Assembly: GCF_020166105.1 (NCBI RefSeq)
Contig: NZ_JAIUJY010000001.1
Coordinates: forward strand, 372,001-436,000
Reading direction: 5' to 3'
From: Blastococcus sp. LR1
GTDB taxonomy: Bacteria; Actinomycetota; Actinomycetes; Mycobacteriales; Geodermatophilaceae
DNA length: 64,000 nt
Below are positions 42,092 to 51,186 of this stretch, piece by piece. The notes below the pieces were generated by a model that saw only the letters and a list, made by a program, of their open reading frames with translations, ran no database searches and was not told where the DNA came from. Each line of letters begins with the position of its first letter. Position 1 is the first letter of the stretch. The position numbers were made by a program, and so were the translations under genes.

Positions 42092-44365
42092 ATGCAGGCT
42101 GCCCTGCGCTCCCGGCTGCTGCCCGGTGCGCCCATGTGGACGACGGCGCTCGTCGTCGTCGCGGGCGTGGTCGGGCTGCTCGTGGGAACCGGCCGGCTGG
42201 AAGCGAGCTCGCCGTCGGACATGGGTCCGCTGCGCGTCGGGTTCACGCTCCTCCTGCACGGCGGCCTGCTGGCCATCCTCGTCTGGCGCGCACGGTCCGT
42301 GGCCCACGAGCGCGTCGTCTGGTCCCGGATCGCGGCCGGGGCGGTGCTGGTCGCCGGCACCACGCTGCTCGGCACCCTCCTGGGTCTGGTGCCGGCCACC
42401 CAGGGAGCCGCCGCCGCGGTGACGCTCTGGGCACCGGTCGTCGCCTTCCCGCTGTTCTACGGCGGACTGGTCCGCTGGAACCGGTTCAGCAGCAACCTCG
42501 CCGATCCCAACGACATCCTCAACGGCGCCTCCGCCGTGCTCGCCGTGGTCGCGGTCGCCCAGCTGGTGACCCACCTGCTCGGCGGCCCGGCGACCACGAT
42601 CGCCTCGGTGGCGGTCGCGGCGTCCTTCGCGGTCTCCTTCGTCATCCTGGGCACCGTCGCCACCCTTCCCTTCCTCGGCGACATGGGCCGCGACGTCAGG
42701 ACCTGGCTGGTGGTCGCCTCGTTCGGCGCGACCATGGTGGGCAGCACCGCCGTCATGCTCGGCGGCGGACAGCCCGACAGCTGGGCCTGGGCCACCGAGC
42801 CGGTCGCCGTCATCTGCCTGGGTCTGGCCGCAGTCCTCCGCCCAGGACGCTCCGAGCCCCAGCCGGCCGACCCCAAGGCGTCGACCATCGGCGCGTTCGT
42901 CGTCATCGTCGCCTCGACCGGCGTGCTCCTTGCCGTGTCGCTGGTCGCCCTGGCCGACACCGTCGCGGCCTGGTGCGCGGCCCTCGCGGCCGTGGGTTCG
43001 GGCATCCGCCTGCTGGTGAACGTCCGCGAGCTGGCCGTCCTCGCCGTCACCCGGCGCGAGGCGCTGACCGACGAGCTCACCGGCCTGGCCAACCGCCGCG
43101 CGGTGCTGCGCCGGGTGGAGGAGCTGTCTAGGGAGGGCACGCCGCTGGCGCTGGCCCTGCTCGACCTGGACAAGTTCAAGGACGTCAACGACGCCCTCGG
43201 CCACGCCGCCGGCGACGACCTGCTGCGCATGATCGCCGCCCGCCTGGAGACCGTGCTGCGCCCCGGGGACATCCTCGCGCGGCTCGGCGGCGACGAGTTC
43301 GCCGTCCTCGCCCCCATGGACGCCGACGCCCCGCTGGCCGAGGCCGCGCTGAGCCTGGGCCGCCGGCTGCACGAGCGGCTGGACCAGCCGTTCCCCATCG
43401 AGGGCATGGTCATCCACTCCTCGGCCAGCGTCGGGCTCACCGTCTCCCGCAGCGCCGAGGGCGACCAGGCGTCCCCGGCCGAGCTGCTGCGCGAGGCCGA
43501 CGTCGCCATGTACGACGCCAAGCGCACCGGAAGCGGCGCCGCCCTCTACGACAGCTCCCGGCACGCCGGCAGCAGCGGCAATCTCGCCCTCGTCGAGGAC
43601 CTGCGCACCGCGCTCTCCAGCGACCAGCTCGTCCTGCACCACCAGCCGCAGCTCGACGTCGCCACCGGCCGGCCCGTCGGCGTCGAGGCGCTCGTGCGCT
43701 GGCAGCACCCGGTCCGCGGCCTGCTGGGCCCGGGCGAGTTCCTCCCCCTGGCCGAGGCGCACGGGCTCATGGGCAAGCTGACCGAGGTCGTCCTCGACCG
43801 CGCCGTCGCCCAGGCGGCCGAGTGGCACCGTCGTGGACTCGCCCTGCAGATGTCGGTCAACCTGTCGGCGAGCAACCTGCTCGACGTCGGCCTGCCCGCC
43901 CGCGTCGCCGCGCTCCTCGCCGAGCACGGGCTGCCCGCCGGACAGCTGGTCCTCGAGGTCACCGAGAGCGTGCTGCTCACCGACCCCGACCGCAGCATCC
44001 CCGTCGTCCGCAGCCTCGCCGACCTCGGCACGACCGTGAGCATCGACGACTTCGGCACCGGCTACTCGTCGCTGGCCTACCTGCGCGAGCTGCCCGTCGG
44101 CGAGCTCAAGCTCGACCGCTCGTTCACCGCGGACCTGCTCACCAACGAGCGCACGGCCGCGATCGTCGCCAGCACCGTGGAACTCGCCCACCGGCTCGGC
44201 CTGCGGGTCGTCGCCGAAGGCGTGGAGACGGCGGAGACCTTCGCCCACCTGGGGTCGCTGGGCTGCGACTTCAGCCAGGGCTTCCTGCACGCGCGGCCGC
44301 TGCCGGCCGACCAGCTCGAGGAGTGGCTGAGCCGCTGCCCCGCCGAGATCTCTCAGCCCCGGTAG
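42092..44365 (+). CDS. GGDEF-EAL cyclic-di-GMP enzyme
   Basis: 757-residue membrane protein with both cyclic-di-GMP synthase and phosphodiesterase domains. About eight spans fill residues 15-310. The GGDEF domain has DELTGLANRRAVL, LDLDKFKDVNDALGHAAGDD and GGDEF near residue 400, with an intact RPGD inhibitory site five residues before it. The EAL domain has VEALVRW, VNLSASN, SIDDFGTGYSS, LKLDRS and AEGVET, so both activities look possible. Start ATG at 42092; ATG at 42134 is an alternative. It is divergent from rnpB. The 3' end overlaps the PIG-L gene by 13 bases. Confidence 0.93.
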   Translation: MQAALRSRLLPGAPMWTTALVVVAGVVGLLVGTGRLEASSPSDMGPLRVGFTLLLHGGLLAILVWRARSVAHERVVWSRIAAGAVLVAGTTLLGTLLGLVPATQGAAAAVTLWAPVVAFPLFYGGLVRWNRFSSNLADPNDILNGASAVLAVVAVAQLVTHLLGGPATTIASVAVAASFAVSFVILGTVATLPFLGDMGRDVRTWLVVASFGATMVGSTAVMLGGGQPDSWAWATEPVAVICLGLAAVLRPGRSEPQPADPKASTIGAFVVIVASTGVLLAVSLVALADTVAAWCAALAAVGSGIRLLVNVRELAVLAVTRREALTDELTGLANRRAVLRRVEELSREGTPLALALLDLDKFKDVNDALGHAAGDDLLRMIAARLETVLRPGDILARLGGDEFAVLAPMDADAPLAEAALSLGRRLHERLDQPFPIEGMVIHSSASVGLTVSRSAEGDQASPAELLREADVAMYDAKRTGSGAALYDSSRHAGSSGNLALVEDLRTALSSDQLVLHHQPQLDVATGRPVGVEALVRWQHPVRGLLGPGEFLPLAEAHGLMGKLTEVVLDRAVAQAAEWHRRGLALQMSVNLSASNLLDVGLPARVAALLAEHGLPAGQLVLEVTESVLLTDPDRSIPVVRSLADLGTTVSIDDFGTGYSSLAYLRELPVGELKLDRSFTADLLTNERTAAIVASTVELAHRLGLRVVAEGVETAETFAHLGSLGCDFSQGFLHARPLPADQLEEWLSRCPAEISQPR

Positions 44366-45069
44366 AGCCGGAAGCCCACCCGCCGCCGACCGTCCTCGGT
44401 CGTCGTGGACATGTCGACGACCTGCCGGGCCTGCGCCTCCACCGGATCGTCGGACAGGAGTTCCAGGTATCGCCGGTGCTCGGCCAGCGAGGCGACCGCG
44501 AGCTCGACGGCGTCGCTGACGTCCACCTCGTGCGGCGGATCGTGGAGCTCGCTGACGGCGATGTACCGCACGCCCGACCAGGGGTCCTCCGTCAGCTCCG
44601 GGAAGATCCACTCGTTGCCCGCGTCGGCCACGGCGTCCAGGACGCTCTGGCCGAGGGCCCGGTGGTCGGCCGAGTTGAGGTAGCCGGGTGAGGCGCCCGG
44701 CGGCGTCCAGGTCGGGCCGAAGTACCCGGTGACGACGAGGTCGGGACGGTGCCGCCGGATCGCGCCGGCCAGGTCGCGGCGCAGCTCGGGCCCGGCGACC
44801 AGGACGCCGTCCCGGTGGTCGAGGAACTCCACCTCCGACACCCCGACGACGGCGGCCGAGCGGCGCTCCTCGTCCTCGCGCAGGGGCGCGGCCTCCGCCG
44901 GCGGCACGCCGGCCATCCCCGCCTCGCCCCGGGTCGCCAGCAGGTAGTGCACCTCCTTGCCCGCCGCCGTCCAGATCGCGACGGCGGCGGCGATCCCGTA
45001 CTCGATGTCGTCGGGGTGGGCGGCGACGACGAGGGCGCGCTGCCAGTCGTCGGGAAGCGGCGTGGGCAT
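44353..45069 (-). CDS. PIG-L family deacetylase
   Basis: Zinc-dependent N-acetylglucosaminyl deacetylase-like protein, 238 residues. The metal/catalytic motif AHPDDIEYG appears near the N-terminus, with the later His in LNSADHRALGQ. Relatives include MshB and Mca of mycothiol metabolism and enzymes acting on glycolipids; which one applies here is not decidable by eye. ATG at 45069. It follows a DoxX-like gene by two bases and its last 13 bases overlap the convergent GGDEF-EAL gene. Confidence 0.9.
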   Translation of the reverse strand: MPTPLPDDWQRALVVAAHPDDIEYGIAAAVAIWTAAGKEVHYLLATRGEAGMAGVPPAEAAPLREDEERRSAAVVGVSEVEFLDHRDGVLVAGPELRRDLAGAIRRHRPDLVVTGYFGPTWTPPGASPGYLNSADHRALGQSVLDAVADAGNEWIFPELTEDPWSGVRYIAVSELHDPPHEVDVSDAVELAVASLAEHRRYLELLSDDPVEAQARQVVDMSTTTEDGRRRVGFRLYRG

Positions 45070-45071
45070 GG

Positions 45072-45431
45072 TCAGCGGCCCCGGGCGACGTCGAGCGCCG
45101 CGGTCACCATCGGGATCTGCAGCGGCAGCCGGCCGATCGCCACCGCCATGGGCAGCGGCTTTCTCGGGATCACGCGGAACGTGTGCAGGTGCGCCGGCAC
45201 GAAGGCCAGCAGCAGCCCCGCGGCGGACCAGCCACCGAGGCGGCGCGTCGCGGGAGCCACGAGCAACGCCGCGGTGCCGATCTCGACGACCCCGCTGGCG
45301 AGGACCCACCTGCGCGGGTTGCCCAGCTCGGGCGGCACCAGCCAGTCGTACATCTTCGGCCGGACCATGTGCAGCACGCCGCCCCCGCCCAGCAGTGCGG
45401 CCAGCATCGACGCCTTGCCCGGCAGCTTCAT
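45072..45431 (-). CDS. DoxX-like membrane protein
   Basis: 119-residue membrane protein with four hydrophobic segments and the DoxX-type pattern ASMLAALLGGGGVLHMVRPK then MYDWLVPPELGNPRRWVLAS. It ends with an amphipathic RVIPRKPLPMAVAIGRLPLQ stretch. DoxX proteins have been linked to redox stress and quinone or sulfur chemistry in actinobacteria; no specific reaction can be assigned. I chose ATG at 45431. It is co-directional with, and two bases from, the PIG-L gene, and divergent from the TSUP transporter. Confidence 0.83.
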   Translation of the reverse strand: MKLPGKASMLAALLGGGGVLHMVRPKMYDWLVPPELGNPRRWVLASGVVEIGTAALLVAPATRRLGGWSAAGLLLAFVPAHLHTFRVIPRKPLPMAVAIGRLPLQIPMVTAALDVARGR

Positions 45432-45544
45432 GGCGTCACCGTAGGCCTTGGCAGAGCAGCAGGCCGCGGGAGAGCCCCAGGTCACGGTCAGGCGTCGGGG
45501 CGGCCCATCGGCCACCCCGGAGGGCGCCGCCTAGGTTGGCGCTC

Positions 45545-46294
45545 GTGTCCGCTCTCGACCTGCTCATCGCCGCCGGCGTCGCGTTCCTCGCCGGCGGCAT
45601 CAACTCCATCGCCGGCGGCGGCTCGCTGATCCTCTTCCCCACGCTGGTCGCCCTCGGCCTGCCGACGGTGGCGGCGAACGTGACCAACTCGGTCGCGCAG
45701 TGGCCGGGCTACCTGGGCGGGGTCGCCGGCTTCCGCGCCGAGTACGCCGGGCAGCGCAGTCGGCTGGTGCGGTTCGGGGCGGTCGCGGTGGCGGGCGGGA
45801 CCGCCGGCAGCGTGCTGCTCCTGACGACGCCCTCGGAGGCGTTCGACGTCGTCGTCCCGGTGCTGGTGCTGCTCGCCGGCCTGCTGATCGCCGTCCAGCC
45901 GCTCATCGCCCGGCGGCTCCGGGACGCCGACGCGCCGCGACGGGACCCCGCCTGGCTCTACGTCGCGCTCTTCCTCGCCACGGTCTACGGCGGCTACTTC
46001 GGCGGCGCGCTCGGGGTGATCCTGGTCGGCGTCCTGGGCATCGGGCTGCACCGGCTGAAGCTGGCGAACGCGCTGAAGTCGGCGCTGTCGGCGGTCACCG
46101 CGACCGTCACGCTCGTGGTGTTCGGCCTCTTCGGGCCGATCGACTGGGCGGTGGTGGCGGTGGCCGCGCCGGCCAGCCTGGTGGGCGGCTTCCTCGGCGC
46201 GCGGATCGCCACCCGCATCCCCGTGACGCCGCTGCGGGTGCTGATCGTGGTGTTCGCCGTGGCGGTGTCGATCTACCTGTTCGTGCGGATCTGA
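45545..46294 (+). CDS. TSUP-family transporter (TauE/SafE type)
   Basis: Eight-span membrane transporter of 249 residues. The first helix motif FLAGGINSIAGGGSLILFPT and the matching second-half motif ATVYGGYFGGALGVILVGVL are the TSUP repeat signatures. Family members export sulfite, sulfoacetate or other small organic anions; the substrate here is unknown. Start GTG at 45545. It stands between the divergent DoxX gene and the convergent RNase H gene (four bases apart). Confidence 0.93.
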   Translation: MSALDLLIAAGVAFLAGGINSIAGGGSLILFPTLVALGLPTVAANVTNSVAQWPGYLGGVAGFRAEYAGQRSRLVRFGAVAVAGGTAGSVLLLTTPSEAFDVVVPVLVLLAGLLIAVQPLIARRLRDADAPRRDPAWLYVALFLATVYGGYFGGALGVILVGVLGIGLHRLKLANALKSALSAVTATVTLVVFGLFGPIDWAVVAVAAPASLVGGFLGARIATRIPVTPLRVLIVVFAVAVSIYLFVRI

Positions 46295-46297
46295 GCC

Positions 46298-47392
46298 CTA
46301 GCGCAGGTGCGCGGTGTCGTTCACCAGCCGGACGACGCTGCGTCCGTCCGAGGACCACGCCACCGTGCACAGCGAGGCTGCCTCCAGGAAGACCCGGTGG
46401 ACGACGTCGTCGCCGGCGTCGAGCCCGGCGGCCAGCATCAGCTTGATGGGCGTGACGTGGCTGACGACCAGCACCGTCTTGCCGGCGTACTGGGTGAGGA
46501 TCCGCTGCCGGGCCTCGGCGACCCGGGCGCTCACGTCGGCGATCGACTCCCCGCCGGGCGCGGCCACCCGGACGTCGGACATGAAGCGGCGCACGGCCAG
46601 CGGGAACTTCTGCCGCGCCTCGTCGGCCGACAGCCCCTCGAGGTCCCCGAAGTCCAGCTCGACCAGGTCCCGGTCGAGCTCCACCGGGAGCCCGAGGATC
46701 CCCGCGACGATCTCGGCGGTCTCCTTCGTGCGACGCAGCGGCGAGGCGAGGACGACGTCGATCCCGAGCCCGGCCACCCGGTGCGCGGCGGCCTCGGCCT
46801 CGGCGCGGCCGGTGAGCGACAGCGGCAGGTCGTTGCGCCCGCTGAACCGGCGCTCGGGGGTGTGCTCGGTCTGCCCGTGCCGCAACAGGTGGGTGACAGT
46901 GGTGGTCACCGGAGCCGGTTCGGTCGTCGGCTGGACGTCGTCCTCCAGGACGACGGCCTCGGCGGCGGCGTCGCGGTGGATCGGCCGGCCGTCCATGGCG
47001 CTGTTGGCCAGCGCGTCGGCGGCGCCGTTCTGCGCCCGCGGCACCCACGTGTAGCGGACCTGCCCGAGCTGGCGGGCGATCTGCTGGGCCTGCAGGGCCA
47101 GCTTCTGCATGTCGGGGTGCTTGACCTTCCAGCGCCCCGACATCTGCTCGACGACGAGCTTGGAGTCCATCCGGACCTCGACCGACGCCGTCGGGTCCAG
47201 GTCCAGCGCCGCCTGCAGGCCGGCCACCAGGCCGCCGTACTCGGCGACGTTGTTGGTCGCCCGGCCGACGGACGCCGCGCGCTCGGCGAGCAGCCGTCCG
47301 GTCTCGGCGTCCCGCACCAGCGCCCCGTAGCCGGCCGGCCCCGGGTTGCCCCGCGAACCGCCGTCGGCCTCGACGACGAACCTCCGGGTCAC
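46298..47392 (-). CDS. RNase H/phosphatase fusion protein
   Basis: 364 residues. The N-terminal RNase HI domain (about 1-130) keeps the acidic residues: VVEADGGSRGNPG, NNVAEYGGL, RMDSKLVVEQM and the C-terminal NGAADALAN. The C-terminal histidine phosphatase domain begins TVTHLLRHGQTEHTPERRFS, with VELDFGDLEG and the second His in VVSHVTPIK; it is CobC-like (alpha-ribazole phosphatase). The fusion is a known actinobacterial arrangement (M. tuberculosis Rv2228c type). The upstream zinc-ribbon and Nif3 genes follow the same conserved order. Confidence 0.95.
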   Translation of the reverse strand: MTRRFVVEADGGSRGNPGPAGYGALVRDAETGRLLAERAASVGRATNNVAEYGGLVAGLQAALDLDPTASVEVRMDSKLVVEQMSGRWKVKHPDMQKLALQAQQIARQLGQVRYTWVPRAQNGAADALANSAMDGRPIHRDAAAEAVVLEDDVQPTTEPAPVTTTVTHLLRHGQTEHTPERRFSGRNDLPLSLTGRAEAEAAAHRVAGLGIDVVLASPLRRTKETAEIVAGILGLPVELDRDLVELDFGDLEGLSADEARQKFPLAVRRFMSDVRVAAPGGESIADVSARVAEARQRILTQYAGKTVLVVSHVTPIKLMLAAGLDAGDDVVHRVFLEAASLCTVAWSSDGRSVVRLVNDTAHLR

Positions 47393-47471
47393 AGTGCTCC
47401 CCGTTCGACTCCGGACTCGTTCCGCTCCTCGGTCGCCGGCGCTCCCTGCGACGCTCGCTCCCCCGTCGTTC

Positions 47472-48212
47472 TCACAGCCCGGACTCGGCCGTACGGACGA
47501 GGATCCGGCCGCAGTTCTCGCAGCGCACGACCTCGTGCGGGTCGGCGTTGCGCACGGCGGTGAGCTGGTTGCCGTAGAGCTCCAGCCGGCAGCCCTGGCA
47601 CTGACGCGCCTGCAGCATCGCCGCGCCGGTGGTGCCGGTAGAAGCGCGGACGCGGTCGTAGAGGGTCAGCAGCGGTGCGGAGATCGCGCCGGCGACGGCG
47701 GCCCGTGCGGCCTCGTGCCGGTGTGTGGAGTCGGTGATGTCGGCGAGGGCGTCGTCGCGCAGCTGCTCGGCGCGCTCCAGCTCCGCGCGGGCCTCGTCGC
47801 GGCCCTCCTGCGCGGCCTTGAGCGCCGCCTCGGCGGTCTCCAGGCTCTCCAACAGCTCGAGCTCCTGGTCCTCCAGGTCCGACTGACGGCGGGTGAGGGA
47901 CTGCAGCTCGTGCTGGAGGTCGGTCATCTGCTTGGCCGAGACGCTGCCCGAGTCCAGCAGCTTCTGGTCCTTGGCCCCGCGCGCCCGCACGGTCTCGACG
48001 TCGCCCTCGAGCCGCTTGACCTCGCGCTGGAGGTCACGCACCGCGGTCTCGGCGCGGACGACGTCGTCGGCGAGGGTCCGCTCGGCCTCGGTGGCCGCCT
48101 CGACGGCGATCGCCTCCGGCAGCGTCCGCCTGCGGTGCGCGAGCTGGGTGAGCGCGACGTCCTCCGCTGCCAGCTCCAGAAGCTTCTGCTGCTCGAAATG
48201 GTCGACCTTCAC
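47472..48212 (-). CDS. Coiled-coil protein with C4 zinc ribbon
   Basis: 246-residue protein of unknown function. Residues 1-170 form a long antiparallel coiled coil (DLQREVKRLEGDVETVRARG; LQHELQSLTRRQSDLEDQEL). The C-terminus has a four-Cys zinc ribbon, CQGCRLEL followed about 20 residues later by CENCGRILV. It corresponds to the Rv2229c-type proteins and always sits with the RNase H fusion and Nif3-like genes. A nucleic-acid or protein scaffold role is plausible. GTG at 48212. Confidence 0.92.
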   Translation of the reverse strand: MKVDHFEQQKLLELAAEDVALTQLAHRRRTLPEAIAVEAATEAERTLADDVVRAETAVRDLQREVKRLEGDVETVRARGAKDQKLLDSGSVSAKQMTDLQHELQSLTRRQSDLEDQELELLESLETAEAALKAAQEGRDEARAELERAEQLRDDALADITDSTHRHEAARAAVAGAISAPLLTLYDRVRASTGTTGAAMLQARQCQGCRLELYGNQLTAVRNADPHEVVRCENCGRILVRTAESGL

Positions 48213-48251
48213 GCCGAGAACCTACCCGTGCAGCGAGGCCGCTCTCACCGC

Positions 48252-49097
48252 TCAGCCCGCCGCGTGCCGACCGCCGACCTCCTCCTGCCCCGCCCGGCAG
48301 GTCCAGGGGTCGGTGTGCCGAGTCGAGACGACGACCTCCACCCGCCCGCCGAGGTCGGTGCGGAGCACGTCCGCGGCCACCGGCAGCCAGGGCCACTCGG
48401 AGGCGAAGTGCGCGACGTCGCACAACGCCGGACCCGGCACCTCGAGCGCCTCGCTCACCGGATGGTGCTTCAGGTCGCTGGTCAGCAGGACGTCGGCCCC
48501 GGCCGCCGCGGCGGCGCCCAGCAGCGAGCCGCCGCTGCCACCGCAGACGGCGACCGTGCCCACCACGCGGTCGGGATCGCCCGCGGCCCGGACCCCGCCC
48601 GCCGTGGCCGGCAGCGCCGCGGCGACGAGCTCGGTGAACTCCCGCAGCGTCATCGGCTCGGGCAGCCGGCCCACCCGCCCCAGACCGGCGCGCGGGTCCG
48701 CGGTGGAGGGCTCCAGCGGAACGGCGTCCTGGAGCCCCAGCGCAGCCGCGAGCGCGTCGTTGACGCCGTGATCGGGCGCGCGGTCGGCGTTCGTGTGCGC
48801 GACGAGCAGGGCGGCGCCGGCGCGCACCAGCCGGTGCACCAGGCGGCCCTTCGGGTCGTCGGCCGGCACGCCGTGCACCGGCGTCAGGAAGAGCGGGTGG
48901 TGGGTGACGAGCAGGTCCGCGCCGGTCTCCACCACCTCGTCGACGACGGCCGCGGTCGGGTCGACGGCGAACAGCACCTTCCGCACCGGCTCGTCGGGGT
49001 CACCGCAGACGAGGCCGACGGCGTCCCAGCTCTCGGCGAGCGCGGACGGGTAACGGGCGTCGAGGGCGGCGAGGACCTCACCGAGCAGCACGGGCAC
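48252..49097 (-). CDS. Nif3-like dinuclear metal centre protein
   Basis: 281-residue member of the NIF3/GTP cyclohydrolase I type 2-like family, hexamers with a two-metal site. Ligand-bearing motifs are AVDPTAAVVDEVVE, DLLVTHHPLFLTP, LVAHTNADRAPDHGVNDALA and late SDLKHHPVSEA and CDVAHFASE. The biochemical role is not settled. GTG at 49097 (VPVLLGEVLAAL) is the family start, with GTG at 49091 also possible. It is first in the Nif3, zinc ribbon, RNase H/phosphatase unit and divergent from the FUSC gene. Confidence 0.93.
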   Translation of the reverse strand: MPVLLGEVLAALDARYPSALAESWDAVGLVCGDPDEPVRKVLFAVDPTAAVVDEVVETGADLLVTHHPLFLTPVHGVPADDPKGRLVHRLVRAGAALLVAHTNADRAPDHGVNDALAAALGLQDAVPLEPSTADPRAGLGRVGRLPEPMTLREFTELVAAALPATAGGVRAAGDPDRVVGTVAVCGGSGGSLLGAAAAAGADVLLTSDLKHHPVSEALEVPGPALCDVAHFASEWPWLPVAADVLRTDLGGRVEVVVSTRHTDPWTCRAGQEEVGGRHAAG

Positions 49098-49156
49098 GGC
49101 TCCGCAGCGTAGGCGTCGACGGCGCGACCGCCGCGGCGGAATGACAAGCTGACCGC

Positions 49157-51121
49157 GTGGCAGAGCAGCGGCGACCGGACCGTGGCCTGCACGCCCCGGC
49201 CTGGCTCGAGGAGCTGCTGCGCACGACACCGCCCCGCGTGCCGTGGCGGGACGTCGCCCGGTTCGCCGTCGCGGTCCCCGCCCCCCTGGCCCTCGCGATG
49301 GTCGTCGGCGGCGGTCTGGACTCCGGCGCCATCCTCGGAGCCGGAGTCTTCGGCACGATGGGCGCGCTCGCCGCCTCGCTGGCCCCGCAGCCGGGTCCGA
49401 TGCGCGACCGACTGCGGCGGATCGCCGCCGCGACCTCGTTCGGCACGGTCGGCCTCCTCGCCGGGCAGTACGCGACCGGCGGTGGCTGGGAGCCGGTGCT
49501 GCTCATCGCCGTCCTGGCCGCCGCCGCGGCGCTGATCAGCGCGGTCAACTCGGCGCTCTCGCTCGGGGCGCTGCAGCTGCTCATCTACACCGCCCTCGCA
49601 TCGGGGCTCATGACCGAGCTGTCGGTGATCGGCGAGGTCGTGTTCTTCCTCTGCGGAGCGGCGTGGGCGACCCTCACCACCCTCGTGCAGATCCGCACCG
49701 AGGCGGTGGACCCCGACCGGTCCGCCGTCGCGACGGTCTTCACCCGCATCGCCGAGCTGCTCACCGTCGCCGGCACCGAGTCGGCGCCGACGGCCCGCCG
49801 GGCGCTCACCACCGCTCTCAACGCCGCCTACGACCGGGTGATCCGCAGCCGCAGCCGGTCGGCGGGGCGCAGCAAGGAGCTCAGCGAGCTCGCCGGCGTC
49901 CTCAACGCAGCAGCCGCGCTGGTCGAGGGCGCGGTCGCCACGGCCGTAGCGGGGGTGCAGGCCGACCCGCAGGACGTCGCCGCCGTGCACGCGCTGGCCG
50001 CGGGGGTGTCCGGCGGCCGCCTGCTGCCGGAGGACCGGCCACCTGAGCGGGAGACGGGCCATCCGGCTCTGCGGGCGGTCCGCCACGGTGTGCGCCTCGC
50101 GTGGAGCGTCGTCGGCGACCCGGTGGAGCGGGCCCGCGCCGCGGCTCTGCAACCGACGAGGGGCCTCCGCTCCCGGCTGCGGGACGTGGTCGACCGGACC
50201 CTGGCCAGCGCCGACGCCCGCGGCTTCGCCGTGCGGCTCGCGCTGTGCATGTCGATCGCCGAGATCGCCCGCCAGTACCTGCCGTTCGAGCGGCCCTACT
50301 GGGTGCTGCTCACCGTGGCGATCGTGCTCAAGCCCGACTTCGGCTCGGTGTTCACCCGGGCGATCCAGCGCGGCGCCGGCACGCTGCTGGGCGTCCTGCT
50401 GGGCTCGGCGCTGCTGGCGGTGCTCCCCCGCAACGGCTGGGTCATCGTCGCGCTGGTCTTCTCGGCGGCGGTGCTCCCGTGGGCCCGGGACACGAACTTC
50501 GGCCTGTTCTCGGTCTTCCAGACGCCGCTGATCATCCTGATGCTGGACCTGGTCCTGCCCGGTGGCCCGGGCCTCGTGGGCGCGCGACTGGTCGACACGC
50601 TGGTCGGCTGCGCGATCGTCCTGGTGTTCGGCTACCTGCTGTGGCCGCAGACCTGGCGGGCGCCGCTGGACCAGGCGCTGCGCGATGCCGCCGTCGCCCT
50701 CGACGAGTTCGTGGACGCGGCCTTCACCGGCAGCCCGGCCGAGCGCCGGCGTGCGCGTCGCCGCAACTACCGCGCGCTGACCGAGCTGCAGACCCAGTTG
50801 CAGCGCCGACTGGCCGAGCCGCCGCCGATCAGCACCCGCGCGGCGGCCTGGTGGCCGGTCATCGTCCAGCTCGAACGCGCCTCCGACGCCGTCACCGGCG
50901 CGGTCATCGCGACCCGCGGGGGCGAGCCCGCGCCCGACCTCGCACAGGTGGCCACGCTGCGCCGGGCCATCCGCCGACTGGAGGACGACGTCCGCGAGCA
51001 CCGCCCGCCGGACGACGCCGAACTGCACGCCGACGGCGTCCTGGCGCCGCTGGCCCGCGAGGTGGACGCCGTCCGCCGCCTGGTGCGGGAGTCCGCCCCC
51101 AGCTGGCGCGCCCCGCACTGA
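49157..51121 (+). CDS. FUSC-family membrane protein
   Basis: 654-residue membrane protein of the fusaric-acid-resistance/aromatic acid exporter-like family. Two similar membrane bundles are seen: about residues 35-175 (FAVAVPAPLALAMVVGGGLD onward) and 360-500 (RPYWVLLTVAIVLKPDFGSV then RAIQRGAGTLLGVLLGSALL). They are separated and followed by cytosolic helical regions. The GxxxG-rich VFTRAIQRGAGT segment is the conserved FUSC signature. The transported compound is unknown. GTG at 49157. A short stem-loop follows at 51123-51166. Confidence 0.9.
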   Translation: MAEQRRPDRGLHAPAWLEELLRTTPPRVPWRDVARFAVAVPAPLALAMVVGGGLDSGAILGAGVFGTMGALAASLAPQPGPMRDRLRRIAAATSFGTVGLLAGQYATGGGWEPVLLIAVLAAAAALISAVNSALSLGALQLLIYTALASGLMTELSVIGEVVFFLCGAAWATLTTLVQIRTEAVDPDRSAVATVFTRIAELLTVAGTESAPTARRALTTALNAAYDRVIRSRSRSAGRSKELSELAGVLNAAAALVEGAVATAVAGVQADPQDVAAVHALAAGVSGGRLLPEDRPPERETGHPALRAVRHGVRLAWSVVGDPVERARAAALQPTRGLRSRLRDVVDRTLASADARGFAVRLALCMSIAEIARQYLPFERPYWVLLTVAIVLKPDFGSVFTRAIQRGAGTLLGVLLGSALLAVLPRNGWVIVALVFSAAVLPWARDTNFGLFSVFQTPLIILMLDLVLPGGPGLVGARLVDTLVGCAIVLVFGYLLWPQTWRAPLDQALRDAAVALDEFVDAAFTGSPAERRRARRRNYRALTELQTQLQRRLAEPPPISTRAAAWWPVIVQLERASDAVTGAVIATRGGEPAPDLAQVATLRRAIRRLEDDVREHRPPDDAELHADGVLAPLAREVDAVRRLVRESAPSWRAPH

Positions 51122-51122
51122 G

Positions 51123-51166
51123 CCGCCCGCCCCCGCGCCGTCGACCTCGGGTTGCGCAGCGGGCGG
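51123..51166 (+). terminator. Weak hairpin after FUSC gene
   Basis: CCGCCCGC at 51123-51130 can pair with GCGGGCGG at 51159-51166 across a 28-base loop. It may be a weak terminator; the long loop makes this uncertain. Confidence 0.35.
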
Positions 51167-51186
51167 GGAGCCCCTGGGATGGCGCG

